NCBI RefSeq assembly: GCF_900258045.1
Contig: NZ_OGVD01000004.1
Span: 558,001-622,000 of the forward strand
Origin: Sphingorhabdus sp. EL138
GTDB taxonomy: Bacteria > Pseudomonadota > Alphaproteobacteria > Sphingomonadales > Sphingomonadaceae
Direction: 5' to 3'
DNA length: 64,000 bases
This document shows positions 18,081-27,700 of this stretch, in pieces. The notes beneath the pieces are model-generated. The model saw nothing but the letters and a program-made list of their open reading frames with translations. It searched no databases and had not been told where the DNA came from. The position numbers were made by a program, and so were the translations under genes. Position 1 is the first letter of the stretch. Each line of letters begins with the position of its first letter.

Positions 18081-18461
18081 ATGGGACTTTTGGACAATGC
18101 ACTGGGCATGTTGCCCGACAATGTGAATTTGGACAGCTTGGCCGAGAAAGTTGGCATGTCGGCCGATGAATTAAAATCCAGCGGAGAAGCGCTTTTCACG
18201 AAACTGCAAGATGGCAGCGTTGATAAAGCAACTGCGATCAAGGAAGCTGCGGCAGAAGCCGGTGTCGATGCAGAGAAGTTAAAAGGCCTGATGCCCGCCA
18301 TGGCTGAAAAAGCGGGTCTGGATGGCGAAGGTGGTCTGATGGAAAAACTCGGAGGAGAAGACGGCATCCTTGGTAAAGTCAGCGGTTTCCTCGACCGGGA
18401 TGGCGATGGCAATCCGCTGAATGACATCACGGACATGGCCAAGGGTTTCTTTAAGAAATAA
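18081..18461 (+). CDS. small helical protein with EF-hand-like C-terminal loop
   Basis: A 126-residue protein, apparently cytoplasmic (no signal peptide). It is mainly helical and rich in Ala, Lys, Glu and Leu. It ends with GFLDRDGDGNPLNDITDMAKGFF, almost the same tail as the DUF937 protein before it. GAAGGAG precedes the ATG. It is probably co-transcribed with the DUF937 gene. I do not recognise the family for the N-terminal 95 residues. The loop D-x-D-G-D-G-N-P-L-x-D could bind calcium, which is inference. Confidence 0.7.
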   Translation: MGLLDNALGMLPDNVNLDSLAEKVGMSADELKSSGEALFTKLQDGSVDKATAIKEAAAEAGVDAEKLKGLMPAMAEKAGLDGEGGLMEKLGGEDGILGKVSGFLDRDGDGNPLNDITDMAKGFFKK

Positions 18462-18484
18462 AGCCCAACCGGGATGTGCGGCGT

Positions 18485-18943
18485 TCAAGTGATCTGATCG
18501 GGCATTTCTTCCAGGATCAAGACGCCGTTTTCGACATCAACAATGCGCGCGGTCTCGCCCTTTTTCAGGGCAGGGCCGCGGGCAGACCATATACCGTCAG
18601 CCACTTTGACACGCCCAGATGTTGCGTTAACCGGCTTAACGACTGTTACTGTCGTACCAATAAGTCGCGCGGCGCGGTCATTGAGCAACGGGTCCTCGCT
18701 TTTCACGACATTGGTCAGATACCAGCGGCGACCCAGTAACACACTGGCGATAGTAGAAAGACCAAATAACGTGAGTTGACCGGCGACGGTCAGTTCAATG
18801 AATGTGCTGGCAATGCCGGTCACTGCCGCTGCCGCCGCAACCCAGATCAGGAAAACACCGGGCACGAAAATCTCGGCCAGCGCAAGCAAAGCTGCCAGTG
18901 CCAGCCAGACATAAGCGGGGTCAGTAGATAGCAAGTCGGTCAT
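18485..18943 (-). CDS. NfeD-like membrane protein
   Basis: A 152-residue membrane protein with about three N-terminal hydrophobic helices (YVWLALAALLALAEIF, VFLIWVAAAAAVTGIAS, LTLFGLSTIASVLL) and a C-terminal OB-fold domain of NfeD type (LIGTTVTVVKPVNATSGRVKVADGIW). NfeD proteins work with SPFH/stomatin proteins in membrane microdomain organisation or protease control. The SPFH partner is immediately upstream in the same operon (18-nt gap). Confidence 0.88.
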   Translation of the reverse strand: MTDLLSTDPAYVWLALAALLALAEIFVPGVFLIWVAAAAAVTGIASTFIELTVAGQLTLFGLSTIASVLLGRRWYLTNVVKSEDPLLNDRAARLIGTTVTVVKPVNATSGRVKVADGIWSARGPALKKGETARIVDVENGVLILEEMPDQIT

Positions 18944-18961
18944 ATCGTGCCTGTACTTTGA

Positions 18962-19921
18962 TTACTGCTCAAACGGGCCCTTGCGTTTTGGCTTCGCTGG
19001 CGGTGTTGATGGAGCCTGGTCGCCCAGTGCTTCCTTGGCAAGTTCGCCAATACCGCCCAATGCGCCGATCAGCTGTGTAGCCTCAACCGGGAACAGGATG
19101 GTTTTCGCATTGGGTGAAGTGGCGAATTTCTCAACCGCCTTGACATAGTCTTGTGCCACAAAATAGTTGACCGCCTGCGCATTGCCGGACGCGATAGCCT
19201 CGGAAACCATTTGCGTTGCTTTGGCCTCGGCTTCTGCTTCGCGTTCACGTGCCTCGGCATCCCGGAAAGCAGATTCACGGCGGCCTTCTGCTTGTAGGAT
19301 TTGGGCCTGTTTTTCACCTTCGGAGCGCAGGATTTCAGAAGCGCGCGCGCCTTCGGCATCGAGGATATTCGCTCGTTTTTCACGTTCGGCTTTCATCTGT
19401 GTGGCCATAGCATTGACTATATCTTGGGGCGGACGAATATCTTTAATTTCCACTCGAGTGATTTTGATCCCCCACGGTGTGGTTGCATCATCAATCACGG
19501 TCAGCAGGCGGGCGTTAATCTCGTCGCGTTTGGACAGCGTCTCATCAAGATCCATGGACCCCATCACGGTCCGTAGATTGGTCGTTACCAAGTTGAGGAT
19601 CGCGTTATACAGGTCATTCACTTCATAAGCCGCTTTCGCCGCTTCGAGCACCTGGAAAAACACCACACCGTCAGTGGAGATCATCGCGTTGTCTTTAGTA
19701 ATGATTTCCTGTCCAGGTATATCCAGAACCTGTTCCATCATATTGACTTTGCGGCCAACGCGATAAAGAAACGCAGGAAAGAAGTTAAAGCCCGGCTTGG
19801 CGATAGTCGTGAAGCGGCCAAAATATTCAATCGTATATTCATAGCCTTGTCGGACGATCTTTATGCTTGCAAAAAGATAGACGATCACGACGATCAGAAC
19901 GAGCAATAAAAGAAATTCCAT
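18962..19921 (-). CDS. SPFH/stomatin-like protein (QmcA/paraslipin type)
   Basis: A 319-residue membrane-tethered scaffold protein. One N-terminal transmembrane helix (residues 2-20) is followed by the SPFH domain (IKIVRQGYEYTIEYFGRFT to about residue 200) and a charged Glu/Ala-rich coiled-coil region (about 185-235: AEREKRANILDAEGARASEI). A C-terminal tail rich in Pro and Lys closes the protein. It probably forms large oligomers and acts with NfeD (next gene). Precise clients are unknown. Confidence 0.92.
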   Translation of the reverse strand: MEFLLLLVLIVVIVYLFASIKIVRQGYEYTIEYFGRFTTIAKPGFNFFPAFLYRVGRKVNMMEQVLDIPGQEIITKDNAMISTDGVVFFQVLEAAKAAYEVNDLYNAILNLVTTNLRTVMGSMDLDETLSKRDEINARLLTVIDDATTPWGIKITRVEIKDIRPPQDIVNAMATQMKAEREKRANILDAEGARASEILRSEGEKQAQILQAEGRRESAFRDAEAREREAEAEAKATQMVSEAIASGNAQAVNYFVAQDYVKAVEKFATSPNAKTILFPVEATQLIGALGGIGELAKEALGDQAPSTPPAKPKRKGPFEQ

Positions 19922-20022
19922 GTCTTGCTGGCCTCCAAAAATTTACAACATCATTGATTATTCTCTCCATAATGCCAAGGAAAAAGCGAATATTCCCCTC
20001 AAGAACAAGGTTACCATATTCC

Positions 20023-21537
20023 ATGCGTTTTTGTTTTGCCGTCGCCGCTCTGATTTCTTCGTTCTCAATGACGGCCCATGCGGAAGATATTTCAGAAACG
20101 GATTTGCGCGCTCATATCGAGATATTGGCGAGCGATGATTTCGGTGGCCGGAAGCCGGGGACCGAAGGGGAAAACAAGACCCTTCAATATATCGCGACGC
20201 AGTGGCAGCAGGCCGGACTGGTACCCGCAGCCGGATCGTCATCCTGGTACGCGCCGGTAGCTCTGGTGGACAGGACGCCATTGGAACAGACCGTGCGTTT
20301 CTCGCGGTTTAAGGGCGAGCGGGAAAAGACTATTCGGATTGATGACGATCAGATCATGCTGCGCTCTGCCATGCAGTCGGGCCGATCGACCAATGTTCCT
20401 GTCGTACATGTCGGTTATGGCAACCAAAGCGCTGATGCGCTGGCAAAAGCCGTGTCGACCAAATTGGCTTTCATCTTCGTGAGTTCGCCAATTGGAGCCG
20501 AGGATTTTCCGAGCTATCGTGAACGCAAAGCCAAAGTCCTGGCCGCTGGTGCATGGGGAGTCATCTCAATTGCGGGTAGTGAAGCACGCTATCCCCGCCT
20601 GGCCAGACGCTTTCGCCGCGCCAGCACCAATATCAACGCTGATGGATATCATGCCGGTATGGAAGGCATTATCACCGAGGCGGCGGCGGAAAAGCTGCTG
20701 CGCAAAGCTGGTATCGACTACAAACAACTGGCCAAGGATGCGGCCTCGGGCGCGTTTAGTCCGGTGGAAACAGGTGTCTATGCAGATCTGACGTCCAGTA
20801 CCCGGGTGCGATCTTATCAATCCCACAATGTCATTGGAAAAATTCCCGGACGCAAACTAGGCAGCGGTGCCGTGCTGTTTCTTGGTCATTGGGATCATCT
20901 TGGTGAATGTCGCCGGGAGCCCGCCGTAGACCGAATCTGCAATGGCGCGGTCGATAATGCCAGCGGTATCTCGCTGTTGATCGAAACTGCTAAGCGGCTG
21001 GTGAAGGATCGCCCGGATCGGGATATCTATTTTCTCGCGACCACGGCGGAGGAAAGCGGATTGCTTGGCGCCCGGGCCTTTGCCGCTGATCCTAGCTTCC
21101 CATTGGAAGATCTCGTCGCTGTGTTCAATGTGGACACCGTGGCTTTGGCACCAGATGGCAAGCTGCTGGCGGTTGTTGGGCGCGGTAAAACAGATTTGGA
21201 TAAGGATCTTGAAAAAGTCGCTGCTGCTGAAGATCGGGAAATAGACAAAACGGACAAAGCTAATGCTTTTCTGAAGCGTCAGGACGGTTATGTTTTCCTG
21301 GAGAAAGACATTCCGGCCTTTATGATCACCAGCGCTTTTTCAGATCAGGAGCGTCTCGATAGCTTTTTGAACGGTCGCTATCACGGTGTTGATGACGAAG
21401 TGGATGAAACACTTTTGTTAGGCGGTGCCGCAGACGATGCGAACTTCCATGTTGCGTTGGGTCGCTATTTCGGCAGTGTCGACACCTATCCTTTGAAAGA
21501 TGGCGGGAATCTTGGGACGAATAGTGCTGGCGAATAG
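20023..21537 (+). CDS. M28-family metallopeptidase, second copy
   Basis: An exported zinc peptidase-like protein of 504 residues with a Sec signal (MRFCFAVAALISSFSMTAHA). The metal ligands are present: His in GHWDHLGEC, Asp in NGAVDNASG, Glu in TAEESGLLG, Asp in FNVDTV and His in RYHGVDDEVD. It is paralogous to the lipoprotein at 7152 but has no lipobox, and RSDHFSF of that copy is RQDGYVF here. The start is uncertain: ATG 19972 would add 17 basic residues. The role is probably extracytoplasmic peptide degradation. Confidence 0.87.
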   Translation: MRFCFAVAALISSFSMTAHAEDISETDLRAHIEILASDDFGGRKPGTEGENKTLQYIATQWQQAGLVPAAGSSSWYAPVALVDRTPLEQTVRFSRFKGEREKTIRIDDDQIMLRSAMQSGRSTNVPVVHVGYGNQSADALAKAVSTKLAFIFVSSPIGAEDFPSYRERKAKVLAAGAWGVISIAGSEARYPRLARRFRRASTNINADGYHAGMEGIITEAAAEKLLRKAGIDYKQLAKDAASGAFSPVETGVYADLTSSTRVRSYQSHNVIGKIPGRKLGSGAVLFLGHWDHLGECRREPAVDRICNGAVDNASGISLLIETAKRLVKDRPDRDIYFLATTAEESGLLGARAFAADPSFPLEDLVAVFNVDTVALAPDGKLLAVVGRGKTDLDKDLEKVAAAEDREIDKTDKANAFLKRQDGYVFLEKDIPAFMITSAFSDQERLDSFLNGRYHGVDDEVDETLLLGGAADDANFHVALGRYFGSVDTYPLKDGGNLGTNSAGE

Positions 21538-21549
21538 TTTCAGAACTGA

Positions 21550-23067
<1,518 letters not shown>

Positions 23068-23079
23068 AAGGGCCGGTTG

Positions 23080-23289
23080 ATGGTCGAACTGAAAGTCTTT
23101 TTTTTGTTACTGGTTTGGCCCGATGGGCAGGATCAGGCCGAACCCTTATGGACTATGGAAACCTTCGAGAACGTGGCCGCCTGTAAGGACTATGCCGCTA
23201 TAGCCATAGAGGATGCGACGAAGAAATACGGCGCTGATATTCAAACGCAGTATCATTGCTTGAACAAAGACAGCCGTATCGCCGAATGA
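23080..23289 (+). CDS. small hypothetical protein between guaB and rsmB
   Basis: A 69-residue protein starting with a short hydrophobic segment (VELKVFFLLLVW), then a polar part with two cysteines (one in AACKDYA, one in QYHCLNK). The N-terminal hydrophobic stretch may be a signal peptide or membrane anchor. It is placed tightly between guaB and rsmB, and its stop overlaps the rsmB start as ATGA. That translational coupling argues that it is real. I do not recognise the family. Confidence 0.6.
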   Translation: MVELKVFFLLLVWPDGQDQAEPLWTMETFENVAACKDYAAIAIEDATKKYGADIQTQYHCLNKDSRIAE

Positions 23290-24464
23290 CCCCTTCGGCA
23301 CGCCTGCAAGCCGCTATTGAACTGCTCGACGAGATCATCGTTGCAGCACGGGATAGTGGTGCATCAGCCGACAATATTACCAAGAAATTCTTCAAAGCAC
23401 GCCGATATGCGGGCTCAAAAGATCGTCGAGCTGTCCGTGAGCATATCTACGCGGTTATTAGACGCTTTGGCGATCGACCGGAGAGTGGGCGGGCCGCTAT
23501 GGCTGGATTGGCGGAGGAACAATCCGAATTGCGGGATTTGTTCGATGGCTCAGCTTATGGACCGGCTGCGCTTACGGAAAATGAAGCACGAGCCGGTGGA
23601 GTTTCTATAGCAAATTGGCTTTCGGATCGGTTTGCTGCGTTGATCGACGATAAAGAGAAGGCCGTGTTGTTTGACCGCGCGCCACTCGATATCCGGCTGA
23701 ATCCCAAAAAGGGCGATGCTAAGGCGATTAAGGGCGCATGGCCGGAAATCGAAACATTGCCTTTGCCTAACGCCTATCGCTTGCCGACCGGGACAAGCGT
23801 CGAGAATAGCAAGGCTTATAACAGCGGCCAGATCGAAATTCAGGATTTGGGCAGTCAGGCAATAGTAGCAGCCTGCCTGCTAGAGGAACCCAAGCTGGTT
23901 TTGGATATGTGTGCGGGGGCAGGGGGTAAAACTCTGGGGTTGGCGGCGCAGTTGCCGGATCAGACCCGCATCATTGCGGCCGATACGGATCGCGGGCGTC
24001 TGAGCCGCATTGAGCCGCGCTTGCGCCGGTCCGGCGCCAATAATATCGAAACTCTGCTGCTGTCGCCGAACAAAGAGGGTGAAATGCTGGCTCCGTTCAA
24101 GGGTAAATGCGATCTCGTACTTGTTGACGCGCCCTGCACGGGAACTGGTACGTGGCGGCGGAATCCTGAACTGCGCTGGCGGATGACGCCAAAGAGACTT
24201 GATCAAACGGTAAAATTGCAAGCGCGATTGCTGGAACTGGCTGGTGCAATGGTCGCTCCGGGCGGCCAGCTGGTCTATGCGGTTTGTTCGCTTCTGGATG
24301 CTGAAGGCGGCGACCAAACGGAGAATTTCGTCAAAAACCATCCAGAATGGCGGGATATAGAGGTTGATTTGCCGATAGGGCGGCCATATCGTAAAGGAAC
24401 TCTACTCACCCCGTATCAAGACGGAACGGATGGCTTTTATTTTACCTGCCTCGAAAAATTGTGA
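23286..24464 (+). CDS. rsmB: RsmB/NOP-family 16S rRNA m5C methyltransferase
   Basis: A 392-residue RNA cytosine-5 methyltransferase. The SAM site is in VLDMCAGAGGKTLGL, about residue 205. The two catalytic cysteines are in DAPCTGTGTWRRNPE and YAVCSLLDAEG, as in the RsmB/RsmF family. The N-terminal ~80 residues are helical and NusB-like in position. The start at 23286 forms an ATGA overlap with the small upstream gene. The target is expected to be C967 of 16S rRNA if it is a true RsmB; the family call is certain, the position inferred. Confidence 0.88.
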   Translation: MTPSARLQAAIELLDEIIVAARDSGASADNITKKFFKARRYAGSKDRRAVREHIYAVIRRFGDRPESGRAAMAGLAEEQSELRDLFDGSAYGPAALTENEARAGGVSIANWLSDRFAALIDDKEKAVLFDRAPLDIRLNPKKGDAKAIKGAWPEIETLPLPNAYRLPTGTSVENSKAYNSGQIEIQDLGSQAIVAACLLEEPKLVLDMCAGAGGKTLGLAAQLPDQTRIIAADTDRGRLSRIEPRLRRSGANNIETLLLSPNKEGEMLAPFKGKCDLVLVDAPCTGTGTWRRNPELRWRMTPKRLDQTVKLQARLLELAGAMVAPGGQLVYAVCSLLDAEGGDQTENFVKNHPEWRDIEVDLPIGRPYRKGTLLTPYQDGTDGFYFTCLEKL

Positions 24465-24548
24465 TAGCAGATCATGACAGGCACCGGCATGTTCACCGAA
24501 CGTGCAGGTGGCTCTGTTAGAAAGCCTGAGTCTTTATTGGAGCTAATT

Positions 24549-25082
24549 ATGCGTTTTTCACCCGCCGCCCTTGCGATGTCCCTGGTTTTAGCCACTGTTT
24601 CCAGTGCCAGTTTTGGCCAGTCAGCAGATGTGGAGATCAAGGCTCGTTCGGTAGCCTATATGCAGCAGGGAGAAGCCGCGCAGAAAAAAGGTAATCTGGA
24701 GCTGGCCACAGACCTCTATGAGACCGCCTTGGCTGTTGATCCACGAAACGGGTCTGCCTTTATCGCTATGGCCCAGATCGCACGAGCTCAAAAACTGCCG
24801 GGTAAAGCCATAAGATTCTACCGTGAGGCACTGATTCTCGATCCAAACAATCTGGATGCATTGGCTGGACAGGGCGAAGCGCTGGTTCAGCGCGGTGCGG
24901 TTGAGAAAGCGAAAATCAATCTGTCACGGATCGAAACATTGTGTCGGACCCGTTGCCCGCAAACAGCGCAATTGTCTTCTGCTATTACCGCCTCTCAAAA
25001 GACCCCGGTTCTCTCTGCTCAGGCGGTGACACCGAAACCGAAAGTCGGCGATGAGAAAGCCGATGACGTTAAACCTAACTGA
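24549..25082 (+). CDS. exported TPR-repeat protein
   Basis: A 177-residue protein with a signal peptide (MRFSPAALAMSLVLATVSSASFG) and two to three tetratricopeptide repeats (for example AQKKGNLELATDLYETALAV and KAIRFYREALILDPNN, about residues 45-110). A cysteine pair in LCRTRCPQ and a low-complexity tail rich in Pro, Lys and Asp follow. GGAG lies six bases before ATG 24549. It is a likely periplasmic or envelope-associated adaptor; its partner is unknown. Confidence 0.75.
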   Translation: MRFSPAALAMSLVLATVSSASFGQSADVEIKARSVAYMQQGEAAQKKGNLELATDLYETALAVDPRNGSAFIAMAQIARAQKLPGKAIRFYREALILDPNNLDALAGQGEALVQRGAVEKAKINLSRIETLCRTRCPQTAQLSSAITASQKTPVLSAQAVTPKPKVGDEKADDVKPN

Positions 25083-25088
25083 TCTGTT

Positions 25089-26039
25089 TCAAAAATCGTA
25101 AACTAAGGTAGCGCGGCTAAGCGTGTCCGTTTTTTCGCGTCCGTCTGGCGGATTTGTCTCGTGTTCAATCGCATAGGAAAGGCGCGCGGACAGCTTTCCA
25201 TTAATCTTGGCATCCAGTCCCGTCGTGGCTGTCAGCGTATTTGTACCGGAGGAAAATATCACATTGGCGCTCGTCAGGCTTTGCGCATCCGAAGCTAATG
25301 TTGCGCCTGCGCCCTGAGTCAGTTTCAGATTTTTGGCGATTTGCCAGCCCAGATCAAGACCGATCAAGCCGGCGATACTGCTATCCGACCCGCCTTCGGT
25401 AAATTCGGTGAGCCGCCAGGCAGGTCCGGCTTTCACATCTAGGAAAATGTCTTTCTCTTTGATCACGGTATAGCCGATCCCGCCAGAGACCGTGTAGCGT
25501 GAAGAAAAGCCCTGAAACCGGTCTCGATCATACTGTGCCAATCCATAGATGAAGAGGCGGTCATCAATCTTATACTCTGGTTCCAGCGCGGCTGCATATT
25601 GCTCTCTACTGGTCACGCCGTTGCTGCGTTGATAATCGGCGCGTGCACGAAATTTCAGGCGCCAATCGACGGCATCCTTCGCCAGTTTGATTCCGCCACT
25701 TATGCCAACATTGCTGGAGTTACCGGTGTTGCGAAAGCCGCCGAGCTCTCCTTCACCCGTCCAGTTTTCGAAAAAGGGCGCTTCCATTTTTGCCTTTTTT
25801 TCGGCTGCTGCGAGCTGTGTTTTCTTTGCGGTATATGCTGCGAACATTGCATCAATTTCGGCAACATCATCGGGATTCGCGACTTTGGCAAACTTAACAA
25901 CGGATCTTACCTCCGCGTCTTTGCCGGACGCAATGGCTGCCTCAATCATGGCCTTTACCGGTTCAGGAAGAGCTGCTTGCGCTGGCGATACCATGCCAGC
26001 AGCCGCTAGTGAAAACGGCCAAACTATCTTCTGCAACAT
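25089..26039 (-). CDS. DUF481 (YdiY-like) outer-membrane protein
   Basis: A 316-residue exported protein: signal peptide MLQKIVWPFSLAAAGMVSPAQA, a helical charged region (residues ~25-85), and then a beta-rich DUF481 domain with alternating hydrophobic strands (WTGEGELGGFRNTGN, GIGYTVIKEKDIFLDVKAGPAW). It ends in aromatic Phe (LVYDF), as expected for outer-membrane barrels. It may be salt- or osmotic-stress induced as in related families. It is convergent with the TPR gene with a 6-nt gap. Confidence 0.85.
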   Translation of the reverse strand: MLQKIVWPFSLAAAGMVSPAQAALPEPVKAMIEAAIASGKDAEVRSVVKFAKVANPDDVAEIDAMFAAYTAKKTQLAAAEKKAKMEAPFFENWTGEGELGGFRNTGNSSNVGISGGIKLAKDAVDWRLKFRARADYQRSNGVTSREQYAAALEPEYKIDDRLFIYGLAQYDRDRFQGFSSRYTVSGGIGYTVIKEKDIFLDVKAGPAWRLTEFTEGGSDSSIAGLIGLDLGWQIAKNLKLTQGAGATLASDAQSLTSANVIFSSGTNTLTATTGLDAKINGKLSARLSYAIEHETNPPDGREKTDTLSRATLVYDF

Positions 26040-26070
26040 ACTATATTCCCGTAACTATTCCAGTTTACAC

Positions 26071-26559
26071 TCAGATCAGCGGTCCAAATTCCTTTAATAT
26101 TGCGCGATAAAGATCTCGTTTAAATGGCACGATCATTTCGGGCAAATCTGATGGATCGGCCCACCGCCAATCCGAGAATTCCGCATGGTCCGTAGCGATA
26201 TTGACATGCTTGTCTTCGCCTGTAAACCGCATCAGGAACCAGTATTGACGCTGGCCCCGGTATTTTCCCTTCCAGATTTTTCCCAACAATTCGTCGGGCA
26301 GATCATATAGATATTCCTCTGCACTGCGGGCTATGATCTGAACAAGATTGGCAGAGATGCCGGTTTCTTCTTCAAGCTCGCGTATTGCAGCCGCCTCGCT
26401 TTCCTCACCCTTGTCAATTCCACCCTGCGGCATTTGCCAGGCATCAGGATATTTGCTGTCCTGCGCATCCAGTCGCTGCCCGACAAAGACTTTGCCATCT
26501 GTGTTGGCAAGCATGATGCCGGCGCAAAGCCGATAAGGAAGGTGGCTGAAATCGATCAT
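26071..26559 (-). CDS. rppH: RNA pyrophosphohydrolase, Nudix family
   Basis: It removes pyrophosphate from the 5' end of mRNA to start 5'-dependent decay, and may also act on diadenosine polyphosphates. The 162-residue protein has the Nudix box GGIDKGEESEAAAIRELEEETG near residue 43 and the N-terminal YRLCAGIMLANTDGKVFVGQR. Its start overlaps the upstream hydrolase stop by 4 nt (ATGA), so the two are co-translated. The family is sure; the RppH subtype is favoured by length and N-terminus. Confidence 0.92.
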   Translation of the reverse strand: MIDFSHLPYRLCAGIMLANTDGKVFVGQRLDAQDSKYPDAWQMPQGGIDKGEESEAAAIRELEEETGISANLVQIIARSAEEYLYDLPDELLGKIWKGKYRGQRQYWFLMRFTGEDKHVNIATDHAEFSDWRWADPSDLPEMIVPFKRDLYRAILKEFGPLI

Positions 26560-27500
26560 AGAGCGGCCAGTGTCGCTTTCAGAGCGTTGCAGATGTCATC
26601 AACATCTTGTTGCGAGGAGGGAATGCCCTTGCGCAGGCAAATTAGCCCATGAATATTGCCTTTGGCTTCCATGAAGGTCACCGGAACACCGGCTTCAATC
26701 AGCTTGGCAGCATAGGCGCGGCCTTGATCCCGGAGCTGGTCTAGACCGCCGGTGATCAGCACCGTAGGCGGACTGCTTGCCAGATCTCCATGGATAGGAT
26801 CGCAGCGCACGTCGCCGGTGACCCCGGCATAATGACCCATGAAATAGTCCATTGAATCCTTGGTCAATAAAAAGCCTTCCGCAAATTCCTGCATTGAGCC
26901 TTCGGATGCCGTGCTATCAACAACAGGATAGATCGGAACCTGTGCAATAACCGGCACTGCGGCCGGTTTTTTGGCCAAGTCTTGTGCCACCACAATCGCC
27001 AGATTACCCCCCGCGCTGTCGCCGCAGGGGATCAGGCCGTCTATTTCGATGCCAAGAGCGCTACTGGCATTTTCGACTATCCATCGGGTAGCCGCTTCAC
27101 AATCATCCGGAGCAGCTGGAAAGGGAGCTTCCGGGGCTAGCCGATAGTCTACTGCAATCAAGGGCAAATCCATTTGTGCCGCCATTTCGGTGCAATAGGG
27201 ATGATGGCTTTCCAGATCGCCAATCACAAAACCGCCGCCATGGTAGAAGATGATTGCCGGCCCTTTTTCCCGCGTTGCCCGTTTGTCATAGTAGCGCAGC
27301 TTGATATCGCCAGCGGGCCCCGGACAGGTCAGGTCTTTGATGACCGCGAGTTCCGTGGGTTCTGCGTCGACCAGAAAACGCATGCCGACATAGGCTTCGC
27401 GCGCGGCAACCGGTTCCATCTGGTCCATCGGAACCTCCATGGCCGTTTCCAGCATCGCCAGCATTGCCTGGGCATCGGGTCGCACAAAAGCCGTTGTCAT
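26556..27500 (-). CDS. alpha/beta hydrolase, hormone-sensitive lipase type esterase
   Basis: A 314-residue esterase-like protein. The oxyanion motif HGGGF (about residue 83), the nucleophile elbow GDSAGG (about residue 158), an Asp near VLITGGLDQLRD and a His in GNIHGL fit the HSL family catalytic triad. The start is ATG 27500; an ATG at 27524 is also possible. It is co-translated with rppH (4-nt overlap). Probable substrates are short acyl esters; the physiological role is unknown. Confidence 0.88.
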   Translation of the reverse strand: MTTAFVRPDAQAMLAMLETAMEVPMDQMEPVAAREAYVGMRFLVDAEPTELAVIKDLTCPGPAGDIKLRYYDKRATREKGPAIIFYHGGGFVIGDLESHHPYCTEMAAQMDLPLIAVDYRLAPEAPFPAAPDDCEAATRWIVENASSALGIEIDGLIPCGDSAGGNLAIVVAQDLAKKPAAVPVIAQVPIYPVVDSTASEGSMQEFAEGFLLTKDSMDYFMGHYAGVTGDVRCDPIHGDLASSPPTVLITGGLDQLRDQGRAYAAKLIEAGVPVTFMEAKGNIHGLICLRKGIPSSQQDVDDICNALKATLAAL

Positions 27501-27650
27501 CCTCTTATCTCCGTATTGTTGCATATTGATTTGCTACTGATCCTGTGGCGAGTAGATCAGCCGGGGTTCACTACGCAAGATGTAATCTATGTCTCCCGTT
27601 TCAAACAAAAACTTTATCCCTAGTAGTTTTTATGGTTTGAAGCAGAGGGG

Positions 27651-27673
27651 AGAAGTGCTTTACCGCAACTTCT
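27651..27673. repeat. short inverted repeat upstream of korA
   Basis: AGAAGT (27651-27656) and ACTTCT (27668-27673) form an inverted repeat with an 11-nt loop, about 28 nt before the korA start. It may be a leader hairpin or operator. Its 6-bp arms are weak evidence. Confidence 0.28.
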
Positions 27674-27700
27674 AAAGAGTTTTGGGTACGGAAATTATAT

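Noticed and set aside
25599-26097. Two 136-residue frames antisense to the DUF481 gene
   Set aside because: Both overlap the signal peptide and barrel of a convincing gene, resemble no family and have no start signals.
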